Positions 26,101 to 40,004 are shown, counted from the stretch's first letter. The stretch is 64,000 bases of DNA from Nemophila menziesii (GCA_029959085.1 JARWIR010000002.1:33877733-33941732), one strand, 5' to 3'. Notes: generated by a model not told the origin, from the letters alone. Program-made: numbers and translations.

Positions 26101-27072
26101 TGGCACGTTTCTATCATTCAACACTCTGCAAACCGTTTTTAAGTTTGTTGAAGTTTCCGGGAGGATTTTTGCTAACTTTCGCATACTTTATCAGAATAGG
26201 GCACATAATATATGTTTTGTGAGTGCGTTGGGCCATCTGAGACCGATAGATGGCTTTTCTAAGATCGTCTGTTTTACGTTTTGATATCTTTTAGGTTGTT
26301 TTTAATATTCTGTTTTAGGATATCGTATTTTGGGTCCGTTAGGTTTTTACCAACAGTAACATACAACCCTAATTTCTAGAATCTCTAACATTATACCCTA
26401 AATCATAAACACAAAACCTTAACCTTATAACCCAAACCTAATCCATCACCTTAATCCCTAAATACTAACCATAAACACTAACAATAAACCGTAACCAGAA
26501 ACCCCAAACCCTAGACACTAAACCTTATACTCTAATCCCAAAACCTTAATCACAGAAACCTAACCATGGAAAGGATAATAACGTGAAGATTTTGGCTCGT
26601 TACTATCATTCAAACACTTTGTAAACCGTTTTTAAGATCTTTGAAGTTCCCGGGAGGGTTCTTGCTAAATTTTGTATACTTTCTCCAAATAGGGGACATA
26701 ATATATGTTTTTTGAGTGTTGTGGACCTTCTGGGACCGATAGATGGCTTTGCCATCTAAGATCATATGTTTTACATTTTGAGATGTGTTTTGTTGACTTT
26801 TAGGTTGTTTTTAATATTCTATTTTAGGATATCGTATTGTGCGTCCGTTAGGGTTTTTCCAATCGTAACATTCAGCCTTAATTTCTAAAATCTCTAACCT
26901 TTTACCCTAAATCGTAAACACAAAACCTTAAATCTATAACCTACACCTAATCCATCACCATAAGCCTTAAATACTAACCATAAACACTAACAATAAACCG
27001 TAACCAGAAACCACAACCCTAGACACTAAACCCCTATACCCTAATCCCAAAACCTTAATCACAGAAACCTAA

Positions 27073-28061
27073 CCATGGAATGGATAATAACGTGAAGATT
27101 TTGGCTCGTTTCTATCGGTCAAACACTCTGCAAACCGTTTTTAAGTTTGTTGAAGTTCCCGGGAGGATTTTTTCTAACTTTCGCATACTTTCTCAGAATG
27201 GGGCACATAATATATGTTTTTTGAGTGCGTTGGGCCTTCTGGTACCGATAGATGGCTTTGCCATCTAAGATCATCTGTTTTACGATTTGATGACTTTTAG
27301 GTTGTTTTTAATATACTATTTTAGGATATCGTATTTTGGGTCCGTTAGGTTTTTACCAACCGTGACATTCAACCCTAATTTCTAAAATCTCTAACATTAT
27401 ACCCTAAATCATAAACACAAAACCTTAACCTCATAACCCACACTTAATCCATCACCATAAGCCCTAAATACTAACCATAAACACTAACAATAAGCCGTAA
27501 CCAGAAACCCCAAACCCTAGACACTAAACCCTATACCCTAATCCCAAAACCTTAATCACAGAACCTAACCATGGAAAGGATAATAACGTGAAGATTTGGC
27601 TCGTTGCTGTCATTCAAACACTTTGTAAACCGTTTTTAAGATTTTTGAAGTTCCCGGGAGGATTTTTGCTAACTTTCGCATACTTTCTCCGAATGGGGCA
27701 CATAATATATGTTTTTTGAGTGCGTTGGGCCTTCTTGGACCGGCAGATGGCTTCGCCATCTAAGATCATCTGTTTTACGTTTTGAGATGTGTTTTGTTGA
27801 CTTTAAGATTGTTTTTAATATTCTATTTCAGATATCGTATTGTGCGTCCGTTAGGTTTTTAACAACCGTAACATTCAACACTAATTATTAAAATCTCTAA
27901 CATTATACCCTAAAAAATAAACAAAAAACCTTAACCCTATAACCCACACCTAATCCATCACCATAAGCCCTAAATACTAACCATAAACACTTACAATAAA
28001 CCGTAACCAGAAACCCCAAACCCTGTACCCTAATCCCAAAACCTTAATCACAGAAACCTAT
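27073..28061 (+). repeat. Variant monomer pair repeated 5,964 bp downstream
   Basis: Two monomers replace the usual first pair of the 4-monomer HOR. They carry CTATCGGTCAAAC, GGATTTTTTCTAAC, CTGGTACCGATAG, ACCGTGACATTC, CACACTTAATCC, ATAAGCCGTAACC and GTTGCTGTCATTC. The same series recurs from 33037 to about 33.7 kb, an offset of 5,964 bp, which is three 4-monomer units. A third related pair starts at 35551. The match extends slightly upstream (AACATTCAGCCTTAATTTC near 26868 and 32831). Confidence 0.8.
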
Positions 28062-31000
28062 CCATGGAAAGGATAATAACGTGATGATTTTGGCACGTTT
28101 CTATCATTCAACACTCTGCAAACCGTTTTTAAGTTTGTTGAAGTTTCCGGGAGGATTTTTGCTAACTTTCGCATACTTTATCAGAATAGGGCACATAATA
28201 TATGTTTTGTGAGTGCGTTGGGCCATCTGAGACCGATAGATGGCTTTTCTAAGATCGTCTGTTTTACGTTTTGATATCTTTTAGGTTGTTTTTAATATTC
28301 TGTTTTAGGATATCGTATTTTGGGTCCGTTAGGTTTTACCAACCGTAACATACAACCCTAATTTCTAGAATCTCTAACATTATACCCTAAATCATAAACA
28401 CAAAACCTTAACCTTATAACCCAAACCTAATCCATCACCTTAATCCCTAAATACTAACCATAAACACTAACAATAAACCGTAACCAGAAACCCCAAACCC
28501 TAGACACTAAACCTTATACCCTAATCCCAAAACCTTAATCACAGAAACCTAACCATGGAAAGGATAATAACGTGAAGATTTTGGCTCGTTACTATCATTC
28601 AAACACTTTGTAAACCGTTTTTAAGATCTTTGAAGTTCCCGGGAGGGTTCTTGCTAAATTTTGTATACTTTCTCCAAATAGGGGACATAATATATGTTTT
28701 TTGAGTGTTGTGGACCTTCCCGGACCGATAGATGGCTTCGCTATCTAAGATCATATGTTTTACATTTTGAGATGTGTTTTGTTGACTTTTAGGTTGTTTT
28801 TAATATTCTATTTTAGGATATCGTATTGTGCGTCCATAGGGTTTTTCCAATCGTAACATTCAGCCCTAATTTCTGAAATCTCTAACCTTTTACCCTAAAT
28901 CGTAAACACAAAACCTTAACCCTATAACCTACACCTAATCCATCACCATAAGCCCTAAATACTAACCATAAACACTAACAATAAACCGTAACCAGAAACC
29001 ACAACCCTAGACACTAAACCCCTATACCCTAATCCCAAAACCTTAATCACAGAAAGCTAACCATTGAAAGGATAATTACGTGAAGATTTTGGCTCGTTTC
29101 TATCGTTCCAACACTCTGCAAACCGTTTTTAAGTTTGTTGAAGTTCCCGGGAGGATTTTGGCTAACTTTCGCATACTTTCTTAGAATGGGGCACATAATG
29201 TATGTTTTTTGAGTGCGTTGGGCCTTCTGGGACCGATAGATGGCTTCGCCATCTAAGCTCATCTGTTTTACGTTTGGATGACTTTTAGGTTGTTTTTATA
29301 TTCTATTTTAGGATATCGTATTTTGGGTTAATTAGGTTTTTACCAACCGTAACATTCAACCCTAATTTCTAAAATCTCTAACATTATACCCTAAATCATA
29401 AACACAAAACCTTAACCTCATAACCCACACCTAATCCATCACCATAAGCCCTAAATACTAACCATAAGTACTAACAATAAACCGTAACCAGAAACCCCAA
29501 ACCCTAGACACTAAACCCTATACCCTAATCCCAAATCCTTAATCACAGAACCTAACCATGGAAAGGATAATAACGTGAAGATTTGGCTCGTTTCTATCAT
29601 TCAAACACTTTGTAAACCGTTTTTAAGATTTTTGAAGTTCCCGGGAGGATTTTTGCTAACTTTCGCATCTCTCCGAATGGGGCACATAATATATGTTTTT
29701 TTGAGTGCGTTGGGCCTTCTTGGACCGGCAGATGGCTTCGCCATCTAAGATCATCTGTTTTACGTTTTGAGATGTGTTTTGTTGACTTTAAGATTGTTTT
29801 TAATATTCTATTTCAGATATCGTATTGTGCGTCCGTTAGGTTTTTAACAACCGTAACATTCAACACTAATTATTAAAATCTCTAACATTATACCCTAAAA
29901 AATAAACAAAAAACCTTAACCCTATAACCCACACCTAATCCATCACCATAAGCCCTAAATACTAACCATAAACACTTACAATAAACCGTAACCAGAAACC
30001 CCAAACCCTGTACCCTAATCCCAAAACCTTAATCACAGAAACCTATCCATGGAAAGGATAATAACGTGATGATTTTGGCACGTTTCTATCATTCAACACT
30101 CTGCAAACCGTTTTTAAGTTTGTTGAAGTTTCCGGGAGGATTTTTGCTAACTTTCGCATACTTTATCAGAATAGGGCACATAATATATGTTTTGTGAGTG
30201 CGTTGGGCCATCTGAGACCGATAGATGGCTTTTCTAAGATCGTCTGTTTTACGTTTTGATATCTTTTAGGTTGTTTTTAATATTCTGTTTTAGGATATCG
30301 TATTTTGGGTCCGTTAGGTTTTACCAACCGTAACATACAACCCTAATTTCTAGAATCTCTAACATTATACCCTAAATCATAAACACAAAACCTTAACCTT
30401 ATAACCCAAACCTAATCCATCACCTTAATCCCTAAATACTAACCATAAACACTAACAATAAACCGTAACCAGAAACCCCAAACCCTAGACACTAAACCTT
30501 ATACCCTAATCCCAAAACCTTAATCACAGAAACCTAACCATGGAAAGGATAATAACGTGAAGATTTTGGCTCGTTACTATCATTCAAACACTTTGTAAAC
30601 CGTTTTTAAGATCTTTGAAGTTCCCGGGAGGGTTCTTGCTAAATTTTGTATACTTTCTCCAAATAGGGGACATAATATATGTTTTTTGAGTGTTGTGGAC
30701 CTTCCCGGACCGATAGATGGCTTCGCTATCTAAGATCATATGTTTTACATTTTGAGATGTGTTTTGTTGACTTTTAGGTTGTTTTTAATATTCTATTTTA
30801 GGATATCGTATTGTGCGTCCATAGGGTTTTTCCAATCGTAACATTCAGCCCTAATTTCTGAAGTCTCTAACCTTTTACCCTAAATCGTAAACACAAAACC
30901 TTAACCCTATAACCTACACCTAATCCATCACCATAAGCCCTAAATACTAACCATAAACACTAACAATAAACCGTAACCAGAAACCACAACCCTAGACACT

Positions 31001-33036
31001 AAACCCCTATACCCTAATCCCAAAACCTTAATCACAGAAAGCTAACCATTGAAAGGATAATTACGTGAAGATTTTGGCTCGTTTCTATCGTTCCAACACT
31101 CTGCAAACCGTTTTTAAGTTTGTTGAAGTTCCCGGGAGGATTTTTGCTAACTTTCGCATACTTTCTTAGAATGGGGCACATAATGTATGTTTTTTGAGTG
31201 CGTTGGGCCTTCTGGGACCGATAGATGGCTTCGCCATCTAAGCTCATCTGTTTTACGTTTGGATGACTTTTAGGTTGTTTTTATATTCTATTTTAGGATA
31301 TCGTATTTTGGGTTAATTACGTTTTTACCAACCGTAACATTCAACCCTAATTTCTAAAATCTCTAACATTATACCCTAAATCATAAACACAAAACCTTAA
31401 CCTCATAACCCACACCTAATCCATCACCATAAGCCCTAAATACTAACCATAAGTACTAACAATAAACCGTAACCAGAAACCCCAAACCCTAGACACTAAA
31501 CCCTATACCCTAATCCCAAATCCTTAATCACAGAACCTAACCATGGAAAGGATAATAACGTGAAGATTTGGCTCGTTTCTATCATTCAAACACTTTGTAA
31601 ACCGTTTTTAAGATTTTTGAAGTTCCCGGGAGGATTTTTGCTAACTTTCGCATACTCTCTCCGAATGGGGCACATAATATATGTTTTTTTGAGTGCGTTG
31701 GGCCTTCTTGGACCGGCAGATGGCTTCGCCATCTAAGATCATCTGTTTTACGTTTTGAGATGTGTTTTGTTGACTTTAAGATTATTTTTAATATTCTATT
31801 TCAGATATCGTATTGTGCGTCCGTTAGGTTTTTAACAACCGTAACATTCAACACTAATTATTAAAATCTCTAACATTATACCCTAAAAAATAAACAAAAA
31901 ACCTTAACCCTATAACCCACACCTAATCCATCACCATAAGCCCTAAATACTAACCATAAACACTTACAATAAACCGTAACCAGAAACCCCAAACCCTGTA
32001 CCCTAATCCCAAAACCTTAATCACAGAAACCTATCCATGGAAAGGGTAATAACGTGATGATTTTGGCACGTTTCTATCATTCAACACTCTGCAAACCGTT
32101 TTTATGTTTGTTGAAGTTTCCGGGAGGATTTTTGCTAACTTTCGCATACTTTATCAGAATAGGGCACATAATATATGTTTTGTGAGTGCGTTGGGCCATC
32201 TGAGACCGATAGATGGCTTTTCTAAGATCATCTGTTTTACGTTTTGATATCTTTTAGGTTGTTTTTAATATTCTGTTTTAGGATATCGTATTTTGGGTCC
32301 GTTAGGTTTTTACCAACCGTAACATACAACCCTAATTTCTAGAATCTCTAACATTATACCCTAAATCATAAACACAAAACCTTAACCTTATAACCCAAAC
32401 CTAATCCATCACCTTAATCCCTAAATACTAACCATAAACACTAACAATAAACCGTAACCAGAAACCCCAAACCTTAGACACTAAACCTTATACCCTAATC
32501 CCAAAACCTTAATCACAGAAACCTAACCATGGAAAGGATAATAACGTGAAGATTTTGGCTCGTTACTATCATTCAAACACTTTGTAAACCGTTTTTAAGA
32601 TCTTTGAAGTTCCCGGGAGGGTTCTTGCTAAATTTTGTATACTTTCTCCAAATAGGGGACATAATATATGTTTTTTGAGTGTTGTGGACCTTCTCGGATA
32701 GACAGATGGCTTCGCCATCTAAGATCATCTGTTTTATATTTTGAGATGTGTTTTGTTGACTTTTAGGTTGTTTTTAATATTCTATTTTAGGATATCGTAT
32801 TGTGCGTCCGTTAGGGTTTTTCCAATCGTAACATTCAGCCTTAATTTCTAAAATCTCTAACCTTTTACCCTAAATCGTAAACACAAAACCTTAAATCTAT
32901 AACCTACACCTAATCCATCACCATAAGCCTTAAATACTAACCATAAACACTAACAATAAACCGTAACCAGAAACCACAAACCCTAGACACTAAACCCCTA
33001 TACCCTAATCCCAAAACCTTAATCACAGAAACCTAA

Positions 33037-33532
33037 CCATGGAAAGGATAATAACGTGAAGATTTTGGCTCGTTTCTATCGGTCAAACACTCTGCAAACC
33101 GTTTTTAAGTTTGTTGAAGTTCCCGGGAGGATTTTTTCTAACTTTCGCATACTTTCTCAGAATGGGGCACATAATATATGTTTTTTGAGTGCGTTGGGCC
33201 TTCTGGTACCGATAGATGGCTTTGCCATCTAAGATCATCTGTTTTACGTTTTGATGACTTTTAGGTTGTTTTTAATATACTATTTTAGGATATCGTATTT
33301 TGGGTCCGTTAGGTTTTTACCAACCGTGACATTCAACCCTAATTTCTAAAATCTCTAACATTATACCCTAAATCATAAACACAAAACCTTAACCTCATAA
33401 CCCACACTTAATCCATCACCATAAGCCCTAAATACTAACCATAAACACTAACAATAAGCCGTAACCAGAAACCCCAAACCCTAGACACTAAACCCTATAC
33501 CCTAATCCCAAAACCTTAATCACAGAACCTAA
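33037..33532 (+). repeat. Representative short monomer (about 496 bp)
   Basis: This unit is typical of the short class. It matches the long class except that CGTTTTGATGACTTTTAG replaces the longer version with GAGATGTGTTTTGTTGAC, a loss of 12 bp. Its hairpin reads AGATGGCTTTGCCATCT, so the stem is kept and only the loop base differs. Short monomers often carry GATAGATGG where long ones carry GGCAGATGG or GACAGATGG. Short and long monomers are interspersed in fixed orders that define the higher-order repeats. Confidence 0.88.
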
Positions 33533-35550
33533 CCATGGAAAGGATAATAACGTGAAGATTTGGCTCGTTGCTGTCATTCAAACACTTTGTAAACCGTTTT
33601 TAAGATTTTTGAAGTTCCCGGGAGGATTTTTGCTAACTTTCGCATACTTTCTCCGAATGGGGCACATAATATATGTTTTTTGAGTGCGTTGGGCCTTCTT
33701 GGACCGGCAGATGGCTTCGCCATCTAAGATCATCTGTTTTACGTTTTGAGATGTGTTTTGTTGACTTTTAGATTGTTTTTAATATACTATTTTAGGATAT
33801 TGTATTTTGGGTCCGTTAGGTTTTTACCAACCATAACATTCAACCCTAATTTCTAAAATCTCTAACATTATACCCTAAACAATAAACAAAAAACCTTAAC
33901 CCTATAACCTACACCTAATCCATCACCATAAGCCCTAAATACTAATCATAACCACTAACAATAAACCGTAACCAGAAACCCAAAACCCTAGACACTAAAC
34001 CCTATACCCTAATCCCAAAACCTTAATCACAGAACCTAACCATGGAAAGGATAATAACATGAAGATTTGGCTCGTTTCTAACATTCAAACACTTTGTAAA
34101 CCGTTTTTAATATTTTTGAAGTTCCCGGGAGGATTTTTGCTAACTTTTGCATACTTTCTCCGAATGGGGCACATAATATATGTTTTTTGAGTGCGTTGGG
34201 CCTTCTTGGACCGGCTGATGGCTTCGCCATCTAAGATCATCTGTTTTACGTTTTGAGATGTGTTTTGTTGAGTTTTAGATTGTTTTTAATATTCTATTTC
34301 AGATATCGTATTGTGCGTCCGTTAAGTTTTTAACAACCATAACATTCAACACTAATTTCTAAAATCTCTAACATTATACCATAAACAATAAACAAAAAAC
34401 CTTAACCCTATAACTACACCTAATCCATCACCATAAGCCCTAAATACTTACCATAACCACTAACAATAAACCGTAACCAGAAACCCCAAACCCTAGACAC
34501 TAAACCCTATACCCTAATCCCAAAACCTTAATCAAAGAAACCTAACCATGGAAAGGATAATAACGTGAAGATTTTGGCTCGTTTCTATCATTCAAACACA
34601 CTACAAACCGTTTTTAAGTTTGTTGAAGTTCCCGAGAGGATTTTTGCTAACTTTCGCATACTTTCTAATAACGGAGCACATAATATATGTTTTTTTAGTG
34701 CATTGGGCCTTCTGGGACCGATAGATGGCTTTTCCATCTAAGATCATCTGTTTTACGTTTTGATGACTTTTAGGTTATTTTTAATATTCTATTTTAGGAT
34801 ATTGTATTTTGGGTCCGTTAGGTTTTTATCAACCGTAACATTTAACCCTAATTTCTAAGATCTCTAACATTATACCCTAAATCATAAACACAAAACCTTA
34901 ACCTTATAACACACACCTAATCCATCACCATAAGCCCTAAATACTAACAATAAACACTAACAATGAACCGTAACCAGAAACCCCAAACCCTAGACACTAA
35001 ACCCTATACCCTATCCCAAACCTTAATCACAGAAACCTAACCATGGAAAGGATAATAACGTGAAGATTTTGTCTCGTTTCTATCATTCAAACACTTTGTA
35101 AACCGTTTTTATGATTTTTGAAGTTCCCGGGAGGATTTTCGCTAACTTTCGCAGACTTTCTGAGAATGGTGCATATAATATATGTTTTTTGAGTGATGTG
35201 GGCCTTCTGGGACCGACAGATGGCTTCGCCATCTAAGATCATCTGTTTTACGTTTTGAGATGTGTTTTGTTGACTTTTAGGTTGTTTTTAATATTCTATT
35301 TTAGGATATCGTATTTTGGGTTCGTTAAGGTTTTACCAACCGTAACATTCAACCCTAATTTCAAAAATATCTAACATTATACCCTAAATCGTAAACACAT
35401 AACCTTAACCCTATAACCTACACCTAATCCATCACCATAAACCGTAAATACTAACCATAAACACTAGCAATAAACCGTAACCAGAAACCACAAACCCTAG
35501 ACACTAAACCCCTATACCCAAATCCCAAAACCTTAATCACAGAAACCTAA
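33037..35550 (+). repeat. 5-monomer block, copy 1 (2,514 bp)
   Basis: Anchors 33037, 33533, 34040 and 34546 correspond to 35551, 36047, 36554 and 37060 at exactly 2,514 bp. Shared private markers are ACTAATCATAACC, TTTCTAACATTC, GGCTGATGGC, GTTGAGTTTTAG and ATACTTACCATAAC. The match begins near 32.95 kb and ends near 34.59 kb. The fifth monomer (35041) completes the unit. Confidence 0.83.
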
Positions 35551-37105
35551 CCATGGAAAGGATAATAACGTGAAGATTTTGGCTCGTTTCTATCGTTCAA
35601 ACACTCTGCAAACCGTTTTTAAGTTTGTTGAAGTTCCCGGGAGGATTTTTTCTAACTTTCGCATACTTTCTCAGAATGGGGCACATAATATATGTTTTTT
35701 GAGTGCGTTGGGCCTTCTGGTACCGATAGATGGCTTTGCCATCTAAGATCATCTGTTTTACGTTTTGATGACTTTTAGGTTGTTTTTAATACACTATTTT
35801 AGGATATCGTATTTTGGGTCCGTTAGGTTTTTACCAACCGTAACATTCAACCCTAATTTCTAAAATCTCTAACATTATACCCTAAATCATAAACACAAAA
35901 CCTTAACCTCATAACCCACACTTAATCCATCACCATAAGCCCTAAATACTAACGATAAACACTAACAATAAGCCGTAACCAGAAACCCCAAACCCTAGAC
36001 ACTAAACCCTATACCCTAATCCCAAAACTTTAATCACAGAACCTAACCATGGAAAGGATAATAACGTGAAGATTTGGCTCGTTTCTGTCATTCAAACACT
36101 TTGTAAACCGTTTTTAAGATTTTTGAAGTTCCCGGGAGGATTTTTGCTAACTTTCGCATACTTTCTCCGAATGGGGCACATAATATATGTTTTTTGAGTG
36201 CGTTGGGCCTTCTTGGACCGGCAGATGGCTTCGCCATCTAAGATCATCTGTTTTACGTTTTGAGATGTGTTTTGTTGACTTTTAGATTGTTTTTAATATA
36301 CTATTTTAGGATATTGTATTTTGGGTCCGTTAGGTTTTTACCAACCATAACATTCAACCCTAATTTCTAAAATCTCTAACATTATACCCTAAACAATAAA
36401 CAAAAAACCTTAACCCTATAACCTACACCTAATCCATCACCATAAGCCCTAAATACTAATCATAACCACTAACAATAAACCGTAACCAGAAACCCAAAAC
36501 CCTAGACACTAAACCCTATACCCTAATCCCAAAACCTTAATCACAGAACCTAACCATGGAAAGGATAATAACGTGAAGTTTTGGCTCGTTTCTAACATTC
36601 AAACACTTTGTAAACCGTTTTTAATATTTTTGAAGTTCCCGGGAGGATTTTTGCTAACTTTCGCATACTTTCTCCGAATGGGGCACATAATATATGTTTT
36701 TTGAGTGCGTTGGGCCTTCTTGGACCGGCTGATGGCTTCGCCATCTAAGATCATCTGTTTTACGTTTTGAGATGTGTTTTGTTGAGTTTTAGATTGTTTT
36801 TAATATTCTATTTCAGATATCGTATTGTGCGTCCGTTAAGTTTTTAACAACCATAACATTCAACACTAATTTCTAAAATCTCTAACATTATACCATAAAC
36901 AATAAACAAAAAACCTTAACCCTATAACAACACCTAATCCATCACCATAAGCCCTAAATACTTACCATAACCACTAACAATAAACCGTAACCAGAAACCC
37001 CAAACCCAAGACACTAAACCCTATACCCTAATCCCAAAACCTTAATCACAGAAACCTAACCATGGAAAGGATAATAACGTGAAGATTTTGGCTCGTTTCT
37101 ATCAT
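35551..37105 (+). repeat. 5-monomer block, copy 2 (partial)
   Basis: This repeats the first three monomers of the block starting at 33037, plus the start of the fourth, and then switches to another monomer type. At about 37.1 kb it reads CAAACACTTTGTAAACC where copy 1 has CAAACACACTACAAACC. Small differences such as TAATACACTATT (35.79 kb) and CTCGTTTCTGTC (36.08 kb) show it has diverged slightly from copy 1. Confidence 0.78.
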
Positions 37106-39987
37106 TCAAACACTTTGTAAACCGTTTTTATGATTTTTGAAGTTCCCGGGAGGATTTTAGCTAACTTTCGCAGACTTTCTGAGAATGGTGCATATAATAT
37201 ATGTTTTTTGAGTGATGTGGGCCTTCTGGGACCGACAGATGGCTTCGCCATCTAAGATCATCTGTTTTACGTTTTGAGATGTGTTTTGTTGACTTTTAGG
37301 TTGTTTTTAATATTCTATTTCAGATATCGTATTGTGCGTCCGTTAGATTTTTAACAACCATAACATTCAACACTAATTTCTAAAATCTCTAACAATATAC
37401 CCTAAACAATAAACAAAAAACCTTAACCCTATAACCTACACCTAATCCATCACCATAAGCCCTAAATACTAACCATAACCACTAACAATAAACCGTAACC
37501 AGAAACCCCAAACCCTAGACACTAAATCCTATACCCTAATCCCAAAAACTTAATCACAGAAACCTAACCATGGAAAGGATAATAACGTGAAGATTTGGCT
37601 CGTTTCTATCATTCAAACACTTTGTAAACCGTTTTTAAGATTTTTGAAGTTCCCGGGAGGATTTTTGCTAACTTTCGCATACTTTCTCCGAATGGGGCAC
37701 ATAACATATGTTTTTTGAGTGCGTTGGGCCTTCTTGGACCGGCAGATGGCTTCGCCATCTAAGATCATCTGTTTTACGTTTTGAGATGTGTTTTGTTGAC
37801 TTTTAGGTTGTTTTTAATATTCTATTTTAGGATATCGTATTTTGGGTTCGTTAAGGTTTTACCAACCGTAACATTCAACCCTAATTTCAAAAATATCTAA
37901 CAGTATACCCTAAATCGTAAACACATAACCTTAACCCTATAACCTACACCTAATCCATCACCATAAGCCCTAAATACTAACCATAAACACTAACAATAAA
38001 CCGTAACCAGAAACCCCAAACACTAGACACTAAACCCTATACCCTAATCCCAAAACCTTAATCACAAAACCTAACCATGGAAAGGATAATAACGTGAAGA
38101 TTTGGCTCGTTTCTATCATTCAAACACTTTATAAACCGTTTTTATGATTTTTGAAGTTCCCGGGAGGATTTTCGCTAACTTTCGCAGACTTTCTGAGAAT
38201 GGTCTATATAATATATGTTTTTTGAGTGATGTGGGCCTTCTGGGACCGACAGATGGCTTCGCCATCTAAGATCATCTGTTTTACGTTTTGAGATGTGTTT
38301 TGTTGACTTTTAGGTTGTTTTTAATATTCTATTTCAGATATCGTATTGTGCGTCCGTTAGGTTTTTAACAACCATAACATTCAACACTAATTTCTAAAAT
38401 CTCTAACATTATACCCTAAACAATAAACAAAAAACCTTAACCCTATAACCTACACCTAATCCATCACCATAAACCCTAAATACTAACCATAACCACTAAC
38501 AATAAACCGTAACCAGAAACCCCAAACCCTAGACACTAAACCCTATACCCTAATCCCAAAACCTTAATCACAGAAACCTAACCATGGAAAGGATAATAAC
38601 GTGAAGATTTTGGCTCGTTTCTATCATTCAAACACACTGCAAATCGTTTTTAAGTTTGTTGAAGTTCCCGGGAGGATTTTTGCTAACGTTCGCATACTTT
38701 CTAATAACGGGGCACATAATATATGTTTTTTAGTGCATTGGGCCTTCTGGGACCGATAGATGGCTTTTTAATCTAAGATCACCTGTTTTACGTTTTGATG
38801 ACTTTTAGGTTATTTTTAATATTCTATTTTAGGATATTGTATTTTGGGTCCGTTAGGTTTTTACCAACCGTAACATTCAACCCTAATTTCTAAGATCTCT
38901 AACATTATACCCTAAATCATAAACACAAAACCTTAACCTTATAACACATACCTAATCCATCACCATAAGCCCTAAATACTAACAATAAACCGTAACCAGA
39001 AACCCCAAACCCTAGACACTAAACCCTATACCCTATCCCAAACCTTAATCACAGAAACCTAACCATGGAAATGATAATAACGTGAATATTTTGTCTCGTT
39101 TCTATCATTCAAACACTTTGTAAACCGTTTTAAAGATTTTTGAAGTTCCCGGGAGGATTTTCGCTAACTTTCGCAGACTTTCTGAGAATGGTGCATATTA
39201 TATATGTTTTTTGAGTGATGCGGGCCTTCTGGGACCGACAGATGGCTTCGCCATCTAAGATCATCTGTTTTACGTTTTGAGATGTGTTTTGTTGACTTTT
39301 AGGTTGTTTTTAATATTCTATTTTAGGATATCGTATTTTGGGTTCGTTAAGGTTTTACCAACCGTAACATTCAACCCTAATTTCAAAAATATCTAACATT
39401 ATACCCTAAATCGTAAACACATAACCTTAACCCTATAACCTACACCTAATCCATCACCATAAGCCCTAAATACTAACCATAAACACTAACAATAAACCGT
39501 AACCAGAAACCCCAAACACTAGACACTAAACCCTATACCCTAATCCCAAAACCTTAATCACAAAACCTAACCATGGAAAGGATAATAACGTGAAGATTTG
39601 GCTCGTTTCTATCATTCAAACACTTTGTAAACCGTTTTTATGATTTTTGAAGTTCCCGGGAGGATTTTCGCTAACTTTCGCAGACTTTCTGAGAATGGTG
39701 CATATAATATATGTTTTTTGAGTGATGTGGGCCTTCTGGGACCGACAGATGGCTTCGCCATCTAAGATCATCTGTTTTACGTTTTGAGATGTGTTTTGTT
39801 GACTTTTAGGTTGTTTTTAATATTCTATTTTAGGATATCGTATTTTGGGTTCGTTAAGGTTTTACCAACCGTAACATTCAACCCTAATTTCAAAAATATC
39901 TAACATTATACCCTAAATCGTAAACACATAACCTTAACCCTATAACCTACACCTAATCCATCACCATAAGCCGTAAATACTAACCAT
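37106..39987 (+). repeat. Mixed monomers left of the LINE
   Basis: Anchors are at 37568, 38075, 38582, 39063 and 39571. Several copies share GAGTGATGTGGGCC, a variant also common right of the LINE. The monomer at 38582 lost 12 bp in the A/C half, reading ACTAACAATAAACCG without the usual preceding AATAAACACT. The same loss is seen in the monomer at 46430. The last monomer, from 39571, is the one split by the LINE. Confidence 0.7.
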
Positions 39988-40004
39988 AAACACTAACAAT
40001 AAAC
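39988..40004 (+). repeat. LINE target-site duplication, left copy
   Basis: AAACACTAACAATAAAC at the left edge is identical to the 17 bp at the right edge. The first three A could belong to the A-tail on the right side, so at least 14 bp are unambiguous. It is ordinary satellite sequence; the same words occur in most monomers. Confidence 0.93.

Larger units (their letters stand above)
19191..33036 (+). repeat. 4-monomer HOR domain (about 1,988-bp unit, seven units)
   Basis: Units start at 19191, 21109, 23096, 25084, 27073, 29061 and 31046. A diagnostic TGGCTTTTCTAAG (hairpin lost) occurs once per unit at 20291, 22277, 24263, 26251, 28241, 30227 and 32214, spaced 1,986-1,990 bp. Other markers recur once per unit: CCATTGAAAGG (in six of seven), GGGTTAATTA, CCCTGTACCC and CTAAATTTTGTATAC. 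The unit at 27073 carries a different first pair of monomers without CCATTG. The first unit is short because of a 68-bp deletion near 19995. Confidence 0.92.
1..40004 (+). repeat. Left part of telomere-like satellite array (about 80 monomers)
   Basis: This stretch is made only of tandem monomers of about 495-510 bp, all in the same orientation, with no unique sequence between them. I placed one anchor per monomer at the CCATGG site (or its mutated equivalent). The first is at 280 and the last before the LINE is at 39571, which gives 80 anchors. Most spacings are near 495 or 507; exceptions are 366 (after 1284), 463-467 (after 2654, 8672, 12678), 426 (after 19686) and 481 (after 38582). The A/C-rich half of each monomer carries many CCCTAA-like words, suggesting descent from degenerate plant telomere repeats. 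No host gene, RNA gene or other transposon was seen here. The array continues past the left edge. Confidence 0.97.

Noticed and set aside
27080..27268. Plus-strand frames of 60-62 aa in the satellite (also 27709-27891 and 49070-49252)
   Set aside because: They start at non-ATG codons or within repeat sequence, have no domain, and are absent from neighbouring monomers.
1..40004. CRISPR-like array
   Set aside because: Repeats are about 500 bp and contiguous, without short repeats and unique spacers, and the context is plant satellite DNA.
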